Source: Fimadaptatus sp948467645
GTDB taxonomy: Bacteria > Bacillota > Clostridia > Christensenellales > Aristaeellaceae
Length of the DNA stretch: 64,000 nucleotides
Assembly: GCA_948467645.1 (NCBI GenBank)
Contig: CAOKFD010000006.1
Location: 7,362 to 71,361 of the forward strand
Reading direction: 5' to 3'
In this document: positions 51,788-59,920 of the stretch, piece by piece
Layout: each line of letters opens with the position of its first letter
Position numbering within the stretch: position 1 is the stretch's first letter
The notes under the pieces: model-generated
Told to the model about the DNA's origin: nothing
What the model saw: the letters and a program-made list of their open reading frames with translations, nothing else
Database searches by the model: none
Translations under genes and position numbers: made by a program

Positions 51788-53872
51788 TCACTTATCCTCC
51801 TTCACATTCCGGGGCTTCATGCCTATCGAGGTATGGCGTATCACGCAGTCAAACAGCATCAGCATAGCGGGCAGTATGAATATTACGCACAACATACTTA
51901 TGACCGCACCGCGCGCCATCAGCATACACATTGAGCTGATTATATCGATGTTGGAGTACACTGCCACGCCGAACGTCGCGGCGAACAGGCCCATGCCGGA
52001 TACGATAATCGAAGGTATCGACGTGCCCAAGGCAATCGACACGGCTTCGCGCTTGCCCTTGCCCGAGGAGCGCTCGGCCTTGTAGCGCGTGGTCATCAGT
52101 ATCGCGTAGTCGACCGTCGCGCCCAGCTGGATAGTGGATATGCATATGGGCGCTATGAACGGCAGCGACTGGCCCAGATAGTGCGGCAGGCCCAAGTTAA
52201 TGAATATTGCCAGCTCAATAACCGCAATCAGTATGAACGGCAGGCTCAGGCTCTTTTCGACCAGCAGTATTATCACGAATATCGCGATTATGGATACCGC
52301 GTTTACTACCTCGAAGTCGTGGCCGGTGGTTTCGATCATATCCTTCATGCAGGGCGCTTCGCCTATCAGCATACCGTCGGGATCGTACTTTTTAAGTATC
52401 GCGTTCAGTTCGTCGATCTGGGTATTTACCGCGTCGCTGGCCACCTTGTATTCGGAGTTTATAAGGAGCAGCTCCCAGCGGTCGCTTTCCAGCAGGCTGG
52501 TCACGGAGTCGGGTAGCATCTCCTCCGGGATGGAGGCATCAACCAGCGATTCCAGACCCAGCACGTACTTAACGCCGTCCACCTGCTTCATCTCGTCTAT
52601 CATCGAATGTACGTCCTTGGAGGAAAGGCTGGAGTCGAGCAGCAGCATGTGAGTGGACGCAATGTCGAACTCATCGCGCAGTTTGCTGTTGGCGACCACG
52701 TACTCTATATCCTGCGGCAGGCATTCGCCCATGTCGTAGTAGACCTCGTCGTTGGTCTTGTCGTATCCGTAGTATGCGGGCGGCACGAGCAGTGCAAATA
52801 CCACCAGGAATATCGGGAATACCTTGGTTATCTTCTTTGCAAAGCCCGACATATCGGGTATCAGCGACTTATGCTTGGTCTTTTGCAGGGGCTTATCCAG
52901 CACCAGTATCAGCGCCGGCAGCACGGTCACGCACGACAGCACGCCCAGCACTACGCCCTTTGCCATGACCAGACCCAAGTCGCGGCCCAGCGTGAACGTC
53001 ATAAAGCACAGCGCCGCAAAGCCTGCGATTGTGGTTATGGAGCTGCCCACGACAGAAGTGAGCGTCTTTTGTATCGCAAGCGCCATGGCTTCTTTATTAT
53101 CGGAGTGCGATTCGCGCTCTTCATTGTAGCTGTGCCACAGGAATATGGAATAGTCCATAGTCACGGCCAGCTGAAGCACCGCCGAAAGCGCCTTGGTTAT
53201 GTAGGAGATTTCGCCGAAGAAGTAGTTGGAACCCATGTTTATCAGTATCGCAATGCCTATGCTTGCGAGGAATACGAACGGCACCAGCCAGCCGTCCAGG
53301 AATATCATCATGGCGGCGCACGCCAGCGCGACCGCGATGCCCACGTATATCGGCTCTTCCTGCTCGCACAGATCCTTTAGATCCGTTACCAACGCGGACA
53401 TGCCGGATACGAACACCTGCTTGCCGGCGATAGCGCGTATCTCGCGGATAGCGTCCATTGTGATGTCGGCGGATGTAGCCGAATCGAAGAACACAGCCAT
53501 CAGCGTCGCGTCGTCGGTGTTGAACTCATTGTATATCTTTGCGGGCAGAAGCTGCATCGGCACGGACAGGTCGGCGATGGAATCGTACCAGACCACGCTG
53601 TCCACATGATCGACCTGCTTTATCTTCTGTTCAAGCTCGGCAACGTCCTTTTCAGGCATGTTTTCAATGACCAGCATGGAAAACGCACCCTTGCCGAAGT
53701 CCTCCATCAGCTCGTTCTGGCCGATAACCGTGTCCATGTCGGCGGGCAGGTAATCCAGCATGTCGTAGTTGATGCGCGTAGCGGCCATGCCAAGCACGGA
53801 CGGAATCAGCAGCGCTATGGCGATGATCAGTATCGGGATGCGGCATTTCACCACTGCCTTGGAAAAACGCAT
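51788..53872 (-). CDS. MMPL/RND-superfamily exporter (HAE3-like)
   Basis: 694 aa, AAAGGAGG before the ATG. Two halves of one helix, an extracytoplasmic domain and five helices, as in MmpL and hopanoid-type RND proteins. The proton-relay motifs in helices 4 and 10 are present as VTMDYSIFLWH and ATVDYAILMTTRYKAE. The porter domains lie at about 30-170 and 375-520. Known relatives move lipids or hydrophobic compounds across or out of the membrane. Its stop overlaps the start region of the secreted coiled-coil gene, so the two proteins are probably one machine. Confidence 0.9.
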   Translation of the reverse strand: MRFSKAVVKCRIPILIIAIALLIPSVLGMAATRINYDMLDYLPADMDTVIGQNELMEDFGKGAFSMLVIENMPEKDVAELEQKIKQVDHVDSVVWYDSIADLSVPMQLLPAKIYNEFNTDDATLMAVFFDSATSADITMDAIREIRAIAGKQVFVSGMSALVTDLKDLCEQEEPIYVGIAVALACAAMMIFLDGWLVPFVFLASIGIAILINMGSNYFFGEISYITKALSAVLQLAVTMDYSIFLWHSYNEERESHSDNKEAMALAIQKTLTSVVGSSITTIAGFAALCFMTFTLGRDLGLVMAKGVVLGVLSCVTVLPALILVLDKPLQKTKHKSLIPDMSGFAKKITKVFPIFLVVFALLVPPAYYGYDKTNDEVYYDMGECLPQDIEYVVANSKLRDEFDIASTHMLLLDSSLSSKDVHSMIDEMKQVDGVKYVLGLESLVDASIPEEMLPDSVTSLLESDRWELLLINSEYKVASDAVNTQIDELNAILKKYDPDGMLIGEAPCMKDMIETTGHDFEVVNAVSIIAIFVIILLVEKSLSLPFILIAVIELAIFINLGLPHYLGQSLPFIAPICISTIQLGATVDYAILMTTRYKAERSSGKGKREAVSIALGTSIPSIIVSGMGLFAATFGVAVYSNIDIISSMCMLMARGAVISMLCVIFILPAMLMLFDCVIRHTSIGMKPRNVKEDK

Positions 53873-54207
53873 GTGTAAAAGCCTCCTTTACGGTTTGCGA
53901 ATCATTACTTTATCAGGGTCGATGCGTAAAGCCGCCGCTGTCAGATACCAGTATATAATTTACGCAGCACATCCAACACACCCCCTGGTAAGTCGATTCA
54001 CACTTGATCTCCTTTGCAGTTACACAGTATACTAGCGTTTGTATAAAAAAAGTATGGGCACAGACACACGTGTGTAGCAAATTAAGACATTTCTGGGTTT
54101 TTGTCCTATTATCGTCATGGCGATTTTACATGCAAAAAAGCGGCGGCCACGCTCGCATTTGAGCGCGGCCGCCGCCGTATTTATGCCTGTATTTGGATTA
54201 AACTTGA
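53873..54207 (-). other. Gene-free region with a strong minus-strand terminator
   Basis: At 54134-54175 on the minus strand GGCGGCC-GCGCTC/GAGCG-GGCCGCC is followed by GCTTTTTT, but it stands on the side of the PLP-enzyme gene and ends that transcript. Between 53900 and 54060 there is a TATACT -10-like box and a TATAC-N8-GTATA inverted repeat that may control the MMPL operon; no good -35 was found. Confidence 0.55.
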
Positions 54208-55383
54208 TTAGTCAGACATCTTATCGAGCGCCTGCTGAAGGTCGGCGATAAGCGTATCGGGAGCTTCCAGACCCACGTGTATGCGCACCAGATTGTCGGG
54301 CTGACCGGCCTTGCGCGCCTCGTCGTTGTTGCCCAGCAGCACGCACAGGCTCTCGAAGCCGCCCCAGCTGCAGCCGTTCTGGAAGAAGTGCAGCGACTGG
54401 GTGAACTTCTTTACCTGCTCCTCGGTTCCCTTGGGCACAAAGCTCATCAGGCCGTTGGTGCCGGTCAGGTACTTATCAAACAGCTCCTTCTGCTCATAGG
54501 TATCGGAGCCGGGATAGAACACCTTTTCCACCTTGGGATTGTTTTCGAGGAAGCGCGCAACCTTCATCGCGCTCTCGCCATGGCGCTTCAGGCGCACGGG
54601 CAGGGTGCGCAGGCCGCGGGTGAGCAGCCAGGACTGATGCGGGTCCATGTTGCTGCCTAGCAGCGCGCGCTCGTACTTCTGAATGCTCTCGATGATTTCA
54701 CGACGCGCAATCAACGCGCCCGCAACCAGATCGCTGTGTCCGCCCATATACTTGGACGCGGTATGGCACACTATGTCTATGCCGTGCTTGAGGGGCTGCT
54801 GATGCAGTGGCGTGGCGTAGGTGTTGTCGATAACGGTCATTATGCCATGTTCTTTTGCCAGAGCCGCAACCGCATCCAGATCCTGCATACGGAACACCAG
54901 GCTGGACGGGCTTTCCAGATAGATCAGGCGCGTGTTGGGGCGTATCGCGGCGCGAATCTCGTCTACCGAGCCGCCGTTGACCAGAGTATATTCGATATTG
55001 AAGCGCTCATGCAGGTATTCCTTAATGAACTCCAGCGTGCAGCCATAGGCAGTATCCAGCAGTATCACATGGCAATTCGCGCGCACGCAATGCATGATTG
55101 CGCTGCTGATAGCACCCATGCCCGAGGAGAAGCACAGCGCGCCGTCGCCGCCCTCCAGCGCGGCGATCTTGCGCTCGGCCACCTCGGTGGTGGGATTGCA
55201 CACGCGGGTGTAGGCGTAATCAGTCTGTGTCACGCCGTTAACCTCGGTGGGCTTAACAAAGAGGGAATTCTGGAATATCGGCGGGATTATCGCGCCGTCA
55301 AATCGGGCGTAATCGTCGCCCACATGCGCGCAGATGTCCTCCGGCGTGCGGTACTTACGGTCTTCTTCAGTCAAAAAAGCCAT
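54208..55383 (-). CDS. Cys/Met-metabolism PLP enzyme (trans-sulfuration family)
   Basis: 391 aa, GGAGG 6 nt before the ATG at 55383. Family features: YTRVCNPTTEVAERKIAALE, CFSSGMGAISSA, VIDNTYATPLHQQPL and the PLP-lysine in CHTASKYMGGHSDLVAG, then LLTRGLRTLPVRLKRH. The group includes cystathionine gamma-synthase, cystathionine lyases and methionine gamma-lyase. No residue set seen here separates these with certainty. It is monocistronic and unrelated in function to the divergent Trp transporter. Confidence 0.85.
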   Translation of the reverse strand: MAFLTEEDRKYRTPEDICAHVGDDYARFDGAIIPPIFQNSLFVKPTEVNGVTQTDYAYTRVCNPTTEVAERKIAALEGGDGALCFSSGMGAISSAIMHCVRANCHVILLDTAYGCTLEFIKEYLHERFNIEYTLVNGGSVDEIRAAIRPNTRLIYLESPSSLVFRMQDLDAVAALAKEHGIMTVIDNTYATPLHQQPLKHGIDIVCHTASKYMGGHSDLVAGALIARREIIESIQKYERALLGSNMDPHQSWLLTRGLRTLPVRLKRHGESAMKVARFLENNPKVEKVFYPGSDTYEQKELFDKYLTGTNGLMSFVPKGTEEQVKKFTQSLHFFQNGCSWGGFESLCVLLGNNDEARKAGQPDNLVRIHVGLEAPDTLIADLQQALDKMSD

Positions 55384-55587
55384 CTTAAACCTCCGCAAAA
55401 TTTGGATGCGCTTTCGTCAGCCATCCATAGTGGCTTGATTTTACCACGCGGATGTTAAGTTAGTACCGCTTATACCCGCCCGCCGCCAAATTTCGCAGTG
55501 TAACCCGCACTTTTTCTGTATAATAGCATTTATTAGCCGTCAAACGCCGCAGGCGAAATTTTTTTTGAGGAAATTGCAATTTCCCTA

Positions 55588-55617
55588 TTGACAAACTGCA
55601 CTTGATGGGTGTATCAT
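55588..55617 (+). promoter_or_regulatory. Promoter of the T-box/trpXYZ transcript
   Basis: TTGACA (55588-55593), 18-nt spacer, TATCAT (55612-55617). Confidence 0.8.
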
Positions 55618-55624
55618 ATGCGCA

Positions 55625-55916
55625 ATCCAAACGACATAAACCATTGATGAAGAGTAGTACTCCTCGTTAAGTATGGCAAAGGGAGCTGCCGATAGTGGGA
55701 CGGCGGTACATGCGGCGGGGACGAATGGACTTCAGAGGGCTTGGGCGAAGGATAGTCTCGATTAGACTGTTCATTAGGCCGGGACGGGAGCCGCATCCGT
55801 TATCAGCGCGGCGCATATGTTGGTATGCGATATGAGTGCGTCTTATTTTTGATAGGCGAATCTGAGTGGCACCGCGGGAATACCGCCTCAGTCGATTACG
55901 ACTGAGGCGTTTTTTT
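55625..55916 (+). promoter_or_regulatory. Tryptophan T-box riboswitch with terminator
   Basis: Stem I opens with GAAG (55649-55652) followed by AGTAGTA. It closes with CTTC (55730-55733), leaving the specifier loop with TGG (55726-55728) followed by A, that is tryptophan. The T-box core is GAGTGGCACCGCGGGAA (55865-55880, close to the consensus GGTGGNACCGCG). The terminator is CGCCTCAGTCG/CGACTGAGGCG plus seven T (55884-55916). Uncharged tRNA-Trp would bind the specifier and the T-box and favour the antiterminator, so transporter genes are made when tryptophan is short. Confidence 0.9.
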
Positions 55917-55958
55917 ATTCCAACTTTAATCGACTTTTATGAGAGGAAGGGTTTTATT

Positions 55959-56954
55959 ATGAAGAACGTTGTTAAGAAGATCGTGGCCGTTATGCTGGCG
56001 CTCGTTACCACCTTTGCACTGACCTCCATCGCGTGTGCAGACGAGGGCAAGGTTTACAAGATAGGCATTATACAGTTCGCCGAGCACGGCTCGCTGGACA
56101 ACTGCCGCGAGGGCTTTATTGAAGGACTGGCCGAGGCCGGATTCGTCGAGGGCGAGAACGTCGAATTCGAGTATCAGAACGCTCAGGCCGACACCAGCAC
56201 CACCGCGCTGATCGCGTCCACGTTCGCCGAATCCTGCGACATGATCTGCGCAATAGCCACCCCCGCCGCGGCCGCTGCGTTCAACGCCGCCGAAGGCAAG
56301 ATTCCGGTAATCTACACCGCCGTTTCCGATCCGGTAGCCGCGCAGCTTGCGGGCGCGGACGGCACTAACCCCGGCGCTATCACCGGCACGTCCGACCAGC
56401 TGCCCGTTGAGGCACAGCTCAAGCTGATACGCGCGATGCAGCCCGACGCAACCAAGATAGGCATACTGCATACCACCAGCGAAACCAACAGCGACTCCAC
56501 GCTGGCTACCTACAAGGAGCTGGCTCCCCAGTACGGCTTTGAGATAATCGATCAGGGCATATCCACGGGCGCCGACCTGCCCATGGCGCTGGATTCGCTG
56601 CTTCCCCAGGTAGACTGCACCACCAACCTGACCGACAACACCGTTGTCAGCTACCTGGCAGTGGTGCTGGAAAAGTCCAAGGAAGCCGGCAAGCCCGTGT
56701 ACGGCAGTGAGATCGAGCAGGTAATAAACGGCTGCGTGGCCAGCGAGGGCATCGAGTACGTTGAACTGGGTCGTCAGACCGGCCGCATGGCTGCCCGCGT
56801 ACTGAATGGCGAAGATCCCGCGACCATACCTTACGAGATCATCACCAACTCCTACCTGTACGTGAATCCCACCGCGCTGGCCGATTACGGTCTGGAGGTT
56901 CCGGCGGAATTGAGCGAGCGCGCGATCGACGTAACCGCCGAGGCTGCGGAATAA
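55959..56954 (+). CDS. trpX: Tryptophan ABC transporter substrate-binding protein (DUF534 family)
   Basis: 331 aa, AGGAAGG before the ATG. Signal sequence with a lipobox-like SIAC near residue 26. The DUF534/TrpX fold is visible: YKIGIIQFAEHGSLDNCREG, then GLAEAGFVEGENVEFEYQNA and later KIPVIYTAVSDPVAA, KIGILHTTSETNS and VYGSEIEQVINGCVA. Family proteins with a Trp T-box were named TrpX by comparative genomics. The UGG specifier upstream makes tryptophan the likely ligand. First gene of a three-gene operon. Confidence 0.85.
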   Translation: MKNVVKKIVAVMLALVTTFALTSIACADEGKVYKIGIIQFAEHGSLDNCREGFIEGLAEAGFVEGENVEFEYQNAQADTSTTALIASTFAESCDMICAIATPAAAAAFNAAEGKIPVIYTAVSDPVAAQLAGADGTNPGAITGTSDQLPVEAQLKLIRAMQPDATKIGILHTTSETNSDSTLATYKELAPQYGFEIIDQGISTGADLPMALDSLLPQVDCTTNLTDNTVVSYLAVVLEKSKEAGKPVYGSEIEQVINGCVASEGIEYVELGRQTGRMAARVLNGEDPATIPYEIITNSYLYVNPTALADYGLEVPAELSERAIDVTAEAAE

Positions 56955-56984
56955 CTTCCTAATATATAATACAATGTCTTGAAC

Positions 56985-57013
56985 GTTAAGCCCGCTTTCA
57001 CAACGGGCTTAAC
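56985..57013 (+). terminator. Intercistronic hairpin between trpX and trpY
   Basis: GTTAAGCCCG/CGGGCTTAAC, perfect 10-bp stem, then GCTTT. It probably lowers permease expression relative to the binding protein. Confidence 0.6.
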
Positions 57014-57067
57014 GCTTTAAGGCGCTATTGACACCTTGCGTAAAAACTTTGAAGGGCGGTAGAATCG

Positions 57068-57955
57068 ATGACCATCGGCATGATAACCGGCGTGCTCGAG
57101 CAGGGCCTTATATACGGCGTGCTTGCTTTGGGGCTGCTGATAACGTATCGCATACTTGACTTTCCGGATCTTACCGTAGACAGCTCCTTTCCTCTCGGAG
57201 CGGCGGTATCCGCAGTATTGACGGTAAACGGCATGGCCCCCTGGCTTACGCTGATAATAAGCATATTCGCCGGAGCGCTGGCGGGACTCATCACCGGCCT
57301 TATACACGTAAAGTGCAAGGTGCGCGATCTGCTAAGCGGCATAATCACAATGACGGGCCTGTACTCTATCAACCTGCGCATCGCGGGTAAGGCCAACCTG
57401 CCGCTGTTTTCGGGCGACACGCTGTTCAAGAATGACTTTCTAAGCGCGCTGCCCGACGCCGTACGCCCCTACTCCACGCTTGTTATCTGCCTTATAATAG
57501 TGGTAATAGCCAAGCTCGCGCTCGACTGGTTCTTAAAGACCAAGGCGGGCTTCCTGCTGCGCGCGGCGGGCGACAACGCATCGGTCGTGACCACATTGAG
57601 CAAAGATCAGGGCACGGTCAAGATAATGGGCCTTATGATCGCAAACGCGCTGGTCGCGCTGTCGGGCGCGGTCATGTGCCAGCAGCAGCGCTTCTTCGAC
57701 ATATCGATGGGCACCGGCACGATGGTTATCGGCCTTGCGTCGGTGATCATAGGCACGAATATTTTCAAACACGCGTCGTTTATGAAGAGCACTACGATGG
57801 TAATAATCGGCTCGATACTCTACAAGGCGTGCGTGTCCATCGCCATATCGATGGGCATGGAGGCGTCCGATATGAAGCTGATTACCGCTGTGCTGTTCCT
57901 GCTGATACTGGTCGCGTCGCATACCCGCCGGAAGAAGGTGCGCATAAATGCTTGA
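57068..57955 (+). CDS. trpY: Tryptophan ABC transporter permease
   Basis: 295 aa with about nine hydrophobic helices, BPD_transp_2 (branched-chain-type) superfamily. Start LEQGLIYGVLALGLLITYRI and LDFPDLTVDSSFPLGAAV, a motif always seen in the TrpY/COG4120 permeases. GFLLRAAGDNASVVTTL is the coupling region. A GGGCGG ribosome site precedes the ATG. It overlaps the ATPase gene by 8 nt. Confidence 0.85.
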   Translation: MTIGMITGVLEQGLIYGVLALGLLITYRILDFPDLTVDSSFPLGAAVSAVLTVNGMAPWLTLIISIFAGALAGLITGLIHVKCKVRDLLSGIITMTGLYSINLRIAGKANLPLFSGDTLFKNDFLSALPDAVRPYSTLVICLIIVVIAKLALDWFLKTKAGFLLRAAGDNASVVTTLSKDQGTVKIMGLMIANALVALSGAVMCQQQRFFDISMGTGTMVIGLASVIIGTNIFKHASFMKSTTMVIIGSILYKACVSIAISMGMEASDMKLITAVLFLLILVASHTRRKKVRINA

Positions 57956-58721
57956 GCTTAAAAACATTACAAAGGTATACAACCCCGGTACGGTGCAGGA
58001 GACCGTGCTTTTCCGCGACTTTTCGCTGACCGTAGCGGACGGCAGCTTCGTATCGGTAGTGGGCAGCAACGGTTCGGGCAAGACCAGTATGCTGAACATA
58101 GTATGCGGCTCCATACCGGTCGAAGGCGGAAAGATATTCATGGACGGCAAGGACATAACCAAAATGCGCGAGTTCCGCCGCTACGAACGCATGGGGCGCG
58201 TATACCAGAACCCCGCGATGGGCACCTGCCCCAGCATGACCATACTGGAAAACCTGGCCATGGCCGACAACAAGGGCAAGCGCTACGGCCTTGGGCGCGG
58301 CATAAACAAGCGCCGCACTGACGCTTACCGCGCCATGCTGGAGGAGCTGGGACTGGGGCTTGAGGACAAGCTGGGCGTGACCGTGGGCTCGCTTTCGGGC
58401 GGACAACGGCAGACGCTGGCGCTGCTGATGGCCACAATGAACCCGATCGACTTCCTAATACTGGACGAGCACACGGCGGCGCTGGACCCCAAGACGGCCG
58501 AAATCGTAATGGAGCTGACCGCGCGCGTGGTGCGCGAAAAGCACCTGACCACGCTTATGGTCACGCATAACCTGCGCCACGCCGTTGAGTTCGGCGACCG
58601 CATGATAATGATGCATCAGGGGCACATCGTGCTTGACCGCAGCGGCGCGGAAAAGGCCGCCACGCGCGTCGAGGACGTGCTGGAACTGTTCAACGAAATC
58701 AGCGTGGAATGCGGCAACTAA
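57948..58721 (+). CDS. trpZ: Tryptophan ABC transporter ATPase
   Basis: 257 aa. Walker A VGSNGSGKTS, Q-loop RVYQNPAMGTCPSM (typical of COG1101 ATPases), signature LSGGQRQTLALLMA, Walker B FLILDEHTAALD and H-loop MVTHNLRHA. The Walker B is followed by H-T instead of the usual P-T, a normal trait of this subfamily. Starts inside the permease gene (8-nt overlap). Confidence 0.85.
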   Translation: MLELKNITKVYNPGTVQETVLFRDFSLTVADGSFVSVVGSNGSGKTSMLNIVCGSIPVEGGKIFMDGKDITKMREFRRYERMGRVYQNPAMGTCPSMTILENLAMADNKGKRYGLGRGINKRRTDAYRAMLEELGLGLEDKLGVTVGSLSGGQRQTLALLMATMNPIDFLILDEHTAALDPKTAEIVMELTARVVREKHLTTLMVTHNLRHAVEFGDRMIMMHQGHIVLDRSGAEKAATRVEDVLELFNEISVECGN

Positions 58722-58736
58722 AGCTTATGTTCGATT

Positions 58737-58775
58737 ATCACCTCTGCGGCAATAAAGCGTCGCGGAGGTGATTTT
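58737..58775 (+). terminator. Terminator of the trpXYZ operon
   Basis: ATCACCTC-GCG/CGC-GAGGTGAT, then TTTTTG. Confidence 0.85.
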
Positions 58776-58809
58776 TGTATGCTCCCCTGCCCTGTGCCCG
58801 GCGGCTGGC

Positions 58810-58869
58810 TTGACATCTGCGTACGCGTCGGTTATAATTAGTCCGGTGCTGCAACAGACGTTGCGGTAC
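58810..58869 (+). promoter_or_regulatory. TetR-gene promoter and operator
   Basis: TTGACA (58810-58815), 17-nt spacer, TATAAT (58833-58838), a perfect promoter. Just downstream is the 24-bp imperfect palindrome centred on GCAAC-AGAC-GTTGC (58846-58869), overlapping the expected start of transcription. Confidence 0.75.
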
Positions 58870-58906
58870 ATGCCTACTTAATTTAAGAAAGCCGTGAGTT
58901 CATAAA

Positions 58907-59533
58907 ATGCCTCCCAAGCCTAAATTTAAGCGAGAAGAAATAATAGCCGCCGCCGTAGACGTAACGCGCGAAAGCGGCATCGGCGCGGTATCGGCGCGCG
59001 AGATAGCCGCGCATCTGGGCACGTCCACGCGCCCGATATTCACCTACTTTGCGACGATGGAGGAACTGAAACAGGAAATTGCAAACACCGCCGAGGCCAT
59101 ACTGCGCCGGTACGTGACCGACGGGCTTAATACAGCGATACCTTTTTTCGGGCTGGGCGTAAATTACATTCAGTTTGCGCTGGACGAGCCGGAGCTGTAC
59201 CGGCTGCTGTACCTGACGCGCGTCGGGCCGTCCAACGCAATGGCCGCGATGGAGCATGTGCGCGCGCTCGCCCGCGACAGCATAATGCGCATATATAATA
59301 TGAACGAGCGCGACGCGGACTGCTACTTTGGCGATCTGTGGCTGGTAGTACATGGCATTGCGACGCTGATAGTGACCGGCGAATGCACGTATACCGACGC
59401 GGAGCGGCGCGCGATGCTGACCCGATTCAGTGTGAGCATATGCAAGGCGCTGAAAGAGATTCCGGGCTTTGCCAGCGGCGAGTTCGACAGGGACGCGGTG
59501 TTCCGGGCGCTGGTCGATAAGCAACCGGAATAA
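58907..59533 (+). CDS. TetR-family regulator
   Basis: 208 aa. The N-terminal HTH is typical: REEIIAAAVDVTRESGIGAV, SAREIAAHLGTSTRPIFTYF, then ATMEELKQEI. The C-terminal domain (60-208) resembles the TetR_C group with a long helix GDLWLVVHGIATLIVTGECT. No ribosome site of quality precedes the ATG. Its operator overlaps its own start, so it should be autorepressed. No divergent partner gene exists, so other targets are outside the region. Confidence 0.8.
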   Translation: MPPKPKFKREEIIAAAVDVTRESGIGAVSAREIAAHLGTSTRPIFTYFATMEELKQEIANTAEAILRRYVTDGLNTAIPFFGLGVNYIQFALDEPELYRLLYLTRVGPSNAMAAMEHVRALARDSIMRIYNMNERDADCYFGDLWLVVHGIATLIVTGECTYTDAERRAMLTRFSVSICKALKEIPGFASGEFDRDAVFRALVDKQPE

Positions 59534-59560
59534 AGCAATTTAAGGTTGTTAAGGCAATGG

Positions 59561-59609
59561 GCAAACCGCAGCGTCAACACCGCATGTGGGTATTGGCGCT
59601 GCGGTTTGC
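59561..59609 (+). terminator. Hairpin after the TetR gene
   Basis: GCAAACCGCAGCG/CGCTGCGGTTTGC, perfect 13-bp stem with a long loop. No T run, so termination is likely but not certain. Confidence 0.5.
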
Positions 59610-59682
59610 GTTAACTGCTGCCGAGACATTTCAAAAATTTCGGCAACAGCGGATAAAATTTGCAAAATGTGCGATTTAGATA

Positions 59683-59711
59683 TTGACAAAAGCCGTGATT
59701 TTTGCTATAAT
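59683..59711 (+). promoter_or_regulatory. Consensus promoter of tRNA-Trp
   Basis: TTGACA (59683-59688), 17-nt spacer, TATAAT (59706-59711). Confidence 0.9.
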
Positions 59712-59740
59712 TGTATTCGTTCCGTGCGAACGTCTTACTT

Positions 59741-59816
59741 AGGGGAGTAGTTCAATTGGTAGAGCAGTGGTCTCCAAAACCACGTGTTGCGTGTTCGAGT
59801 CGCGTCTCCCCTGCCA
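59741..59816 (+). tRNA. tRNA-Trp (anticodon CCA)
   Basis: Acceptor AGGGGAG/CTCCCCT, D arm GTTC...GAGC, anticodon stem GTGGT/ACCAC with loop CTCCAAA (anticodon CCA), T arm with TTCGAGT, discriminator G, encoded CCA. This is the tRNA read by the T-box about 4 kb upstream. Confidence 0.95.
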
Positions 59817-59820
59817 ATCG

Positions 59821-59847
59821 CCACCGATTTTAATCGGTGGTTTTTTT
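59821..59847 (+). terminator. tRNA-Trp terminator
   Basis: CCACCGATT/AATCGGTGG around a 2-nt apex, then seven T. Confidence 0.9.
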
Positions 59848-59920
59848 GTTGGTTTTGGCGTTTGAACAATACGCGCGCTTTCCGATGTTGGAGGGCGCGC
59901 GTAAGCTTTTTGTGGAAAAG

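Noticed and set aside
55384..55624. Part of the T-box leader upstream of 55625
   Set aside because: The sequence lies before the predicted transcription start at about 55624; only the promoter is supported.
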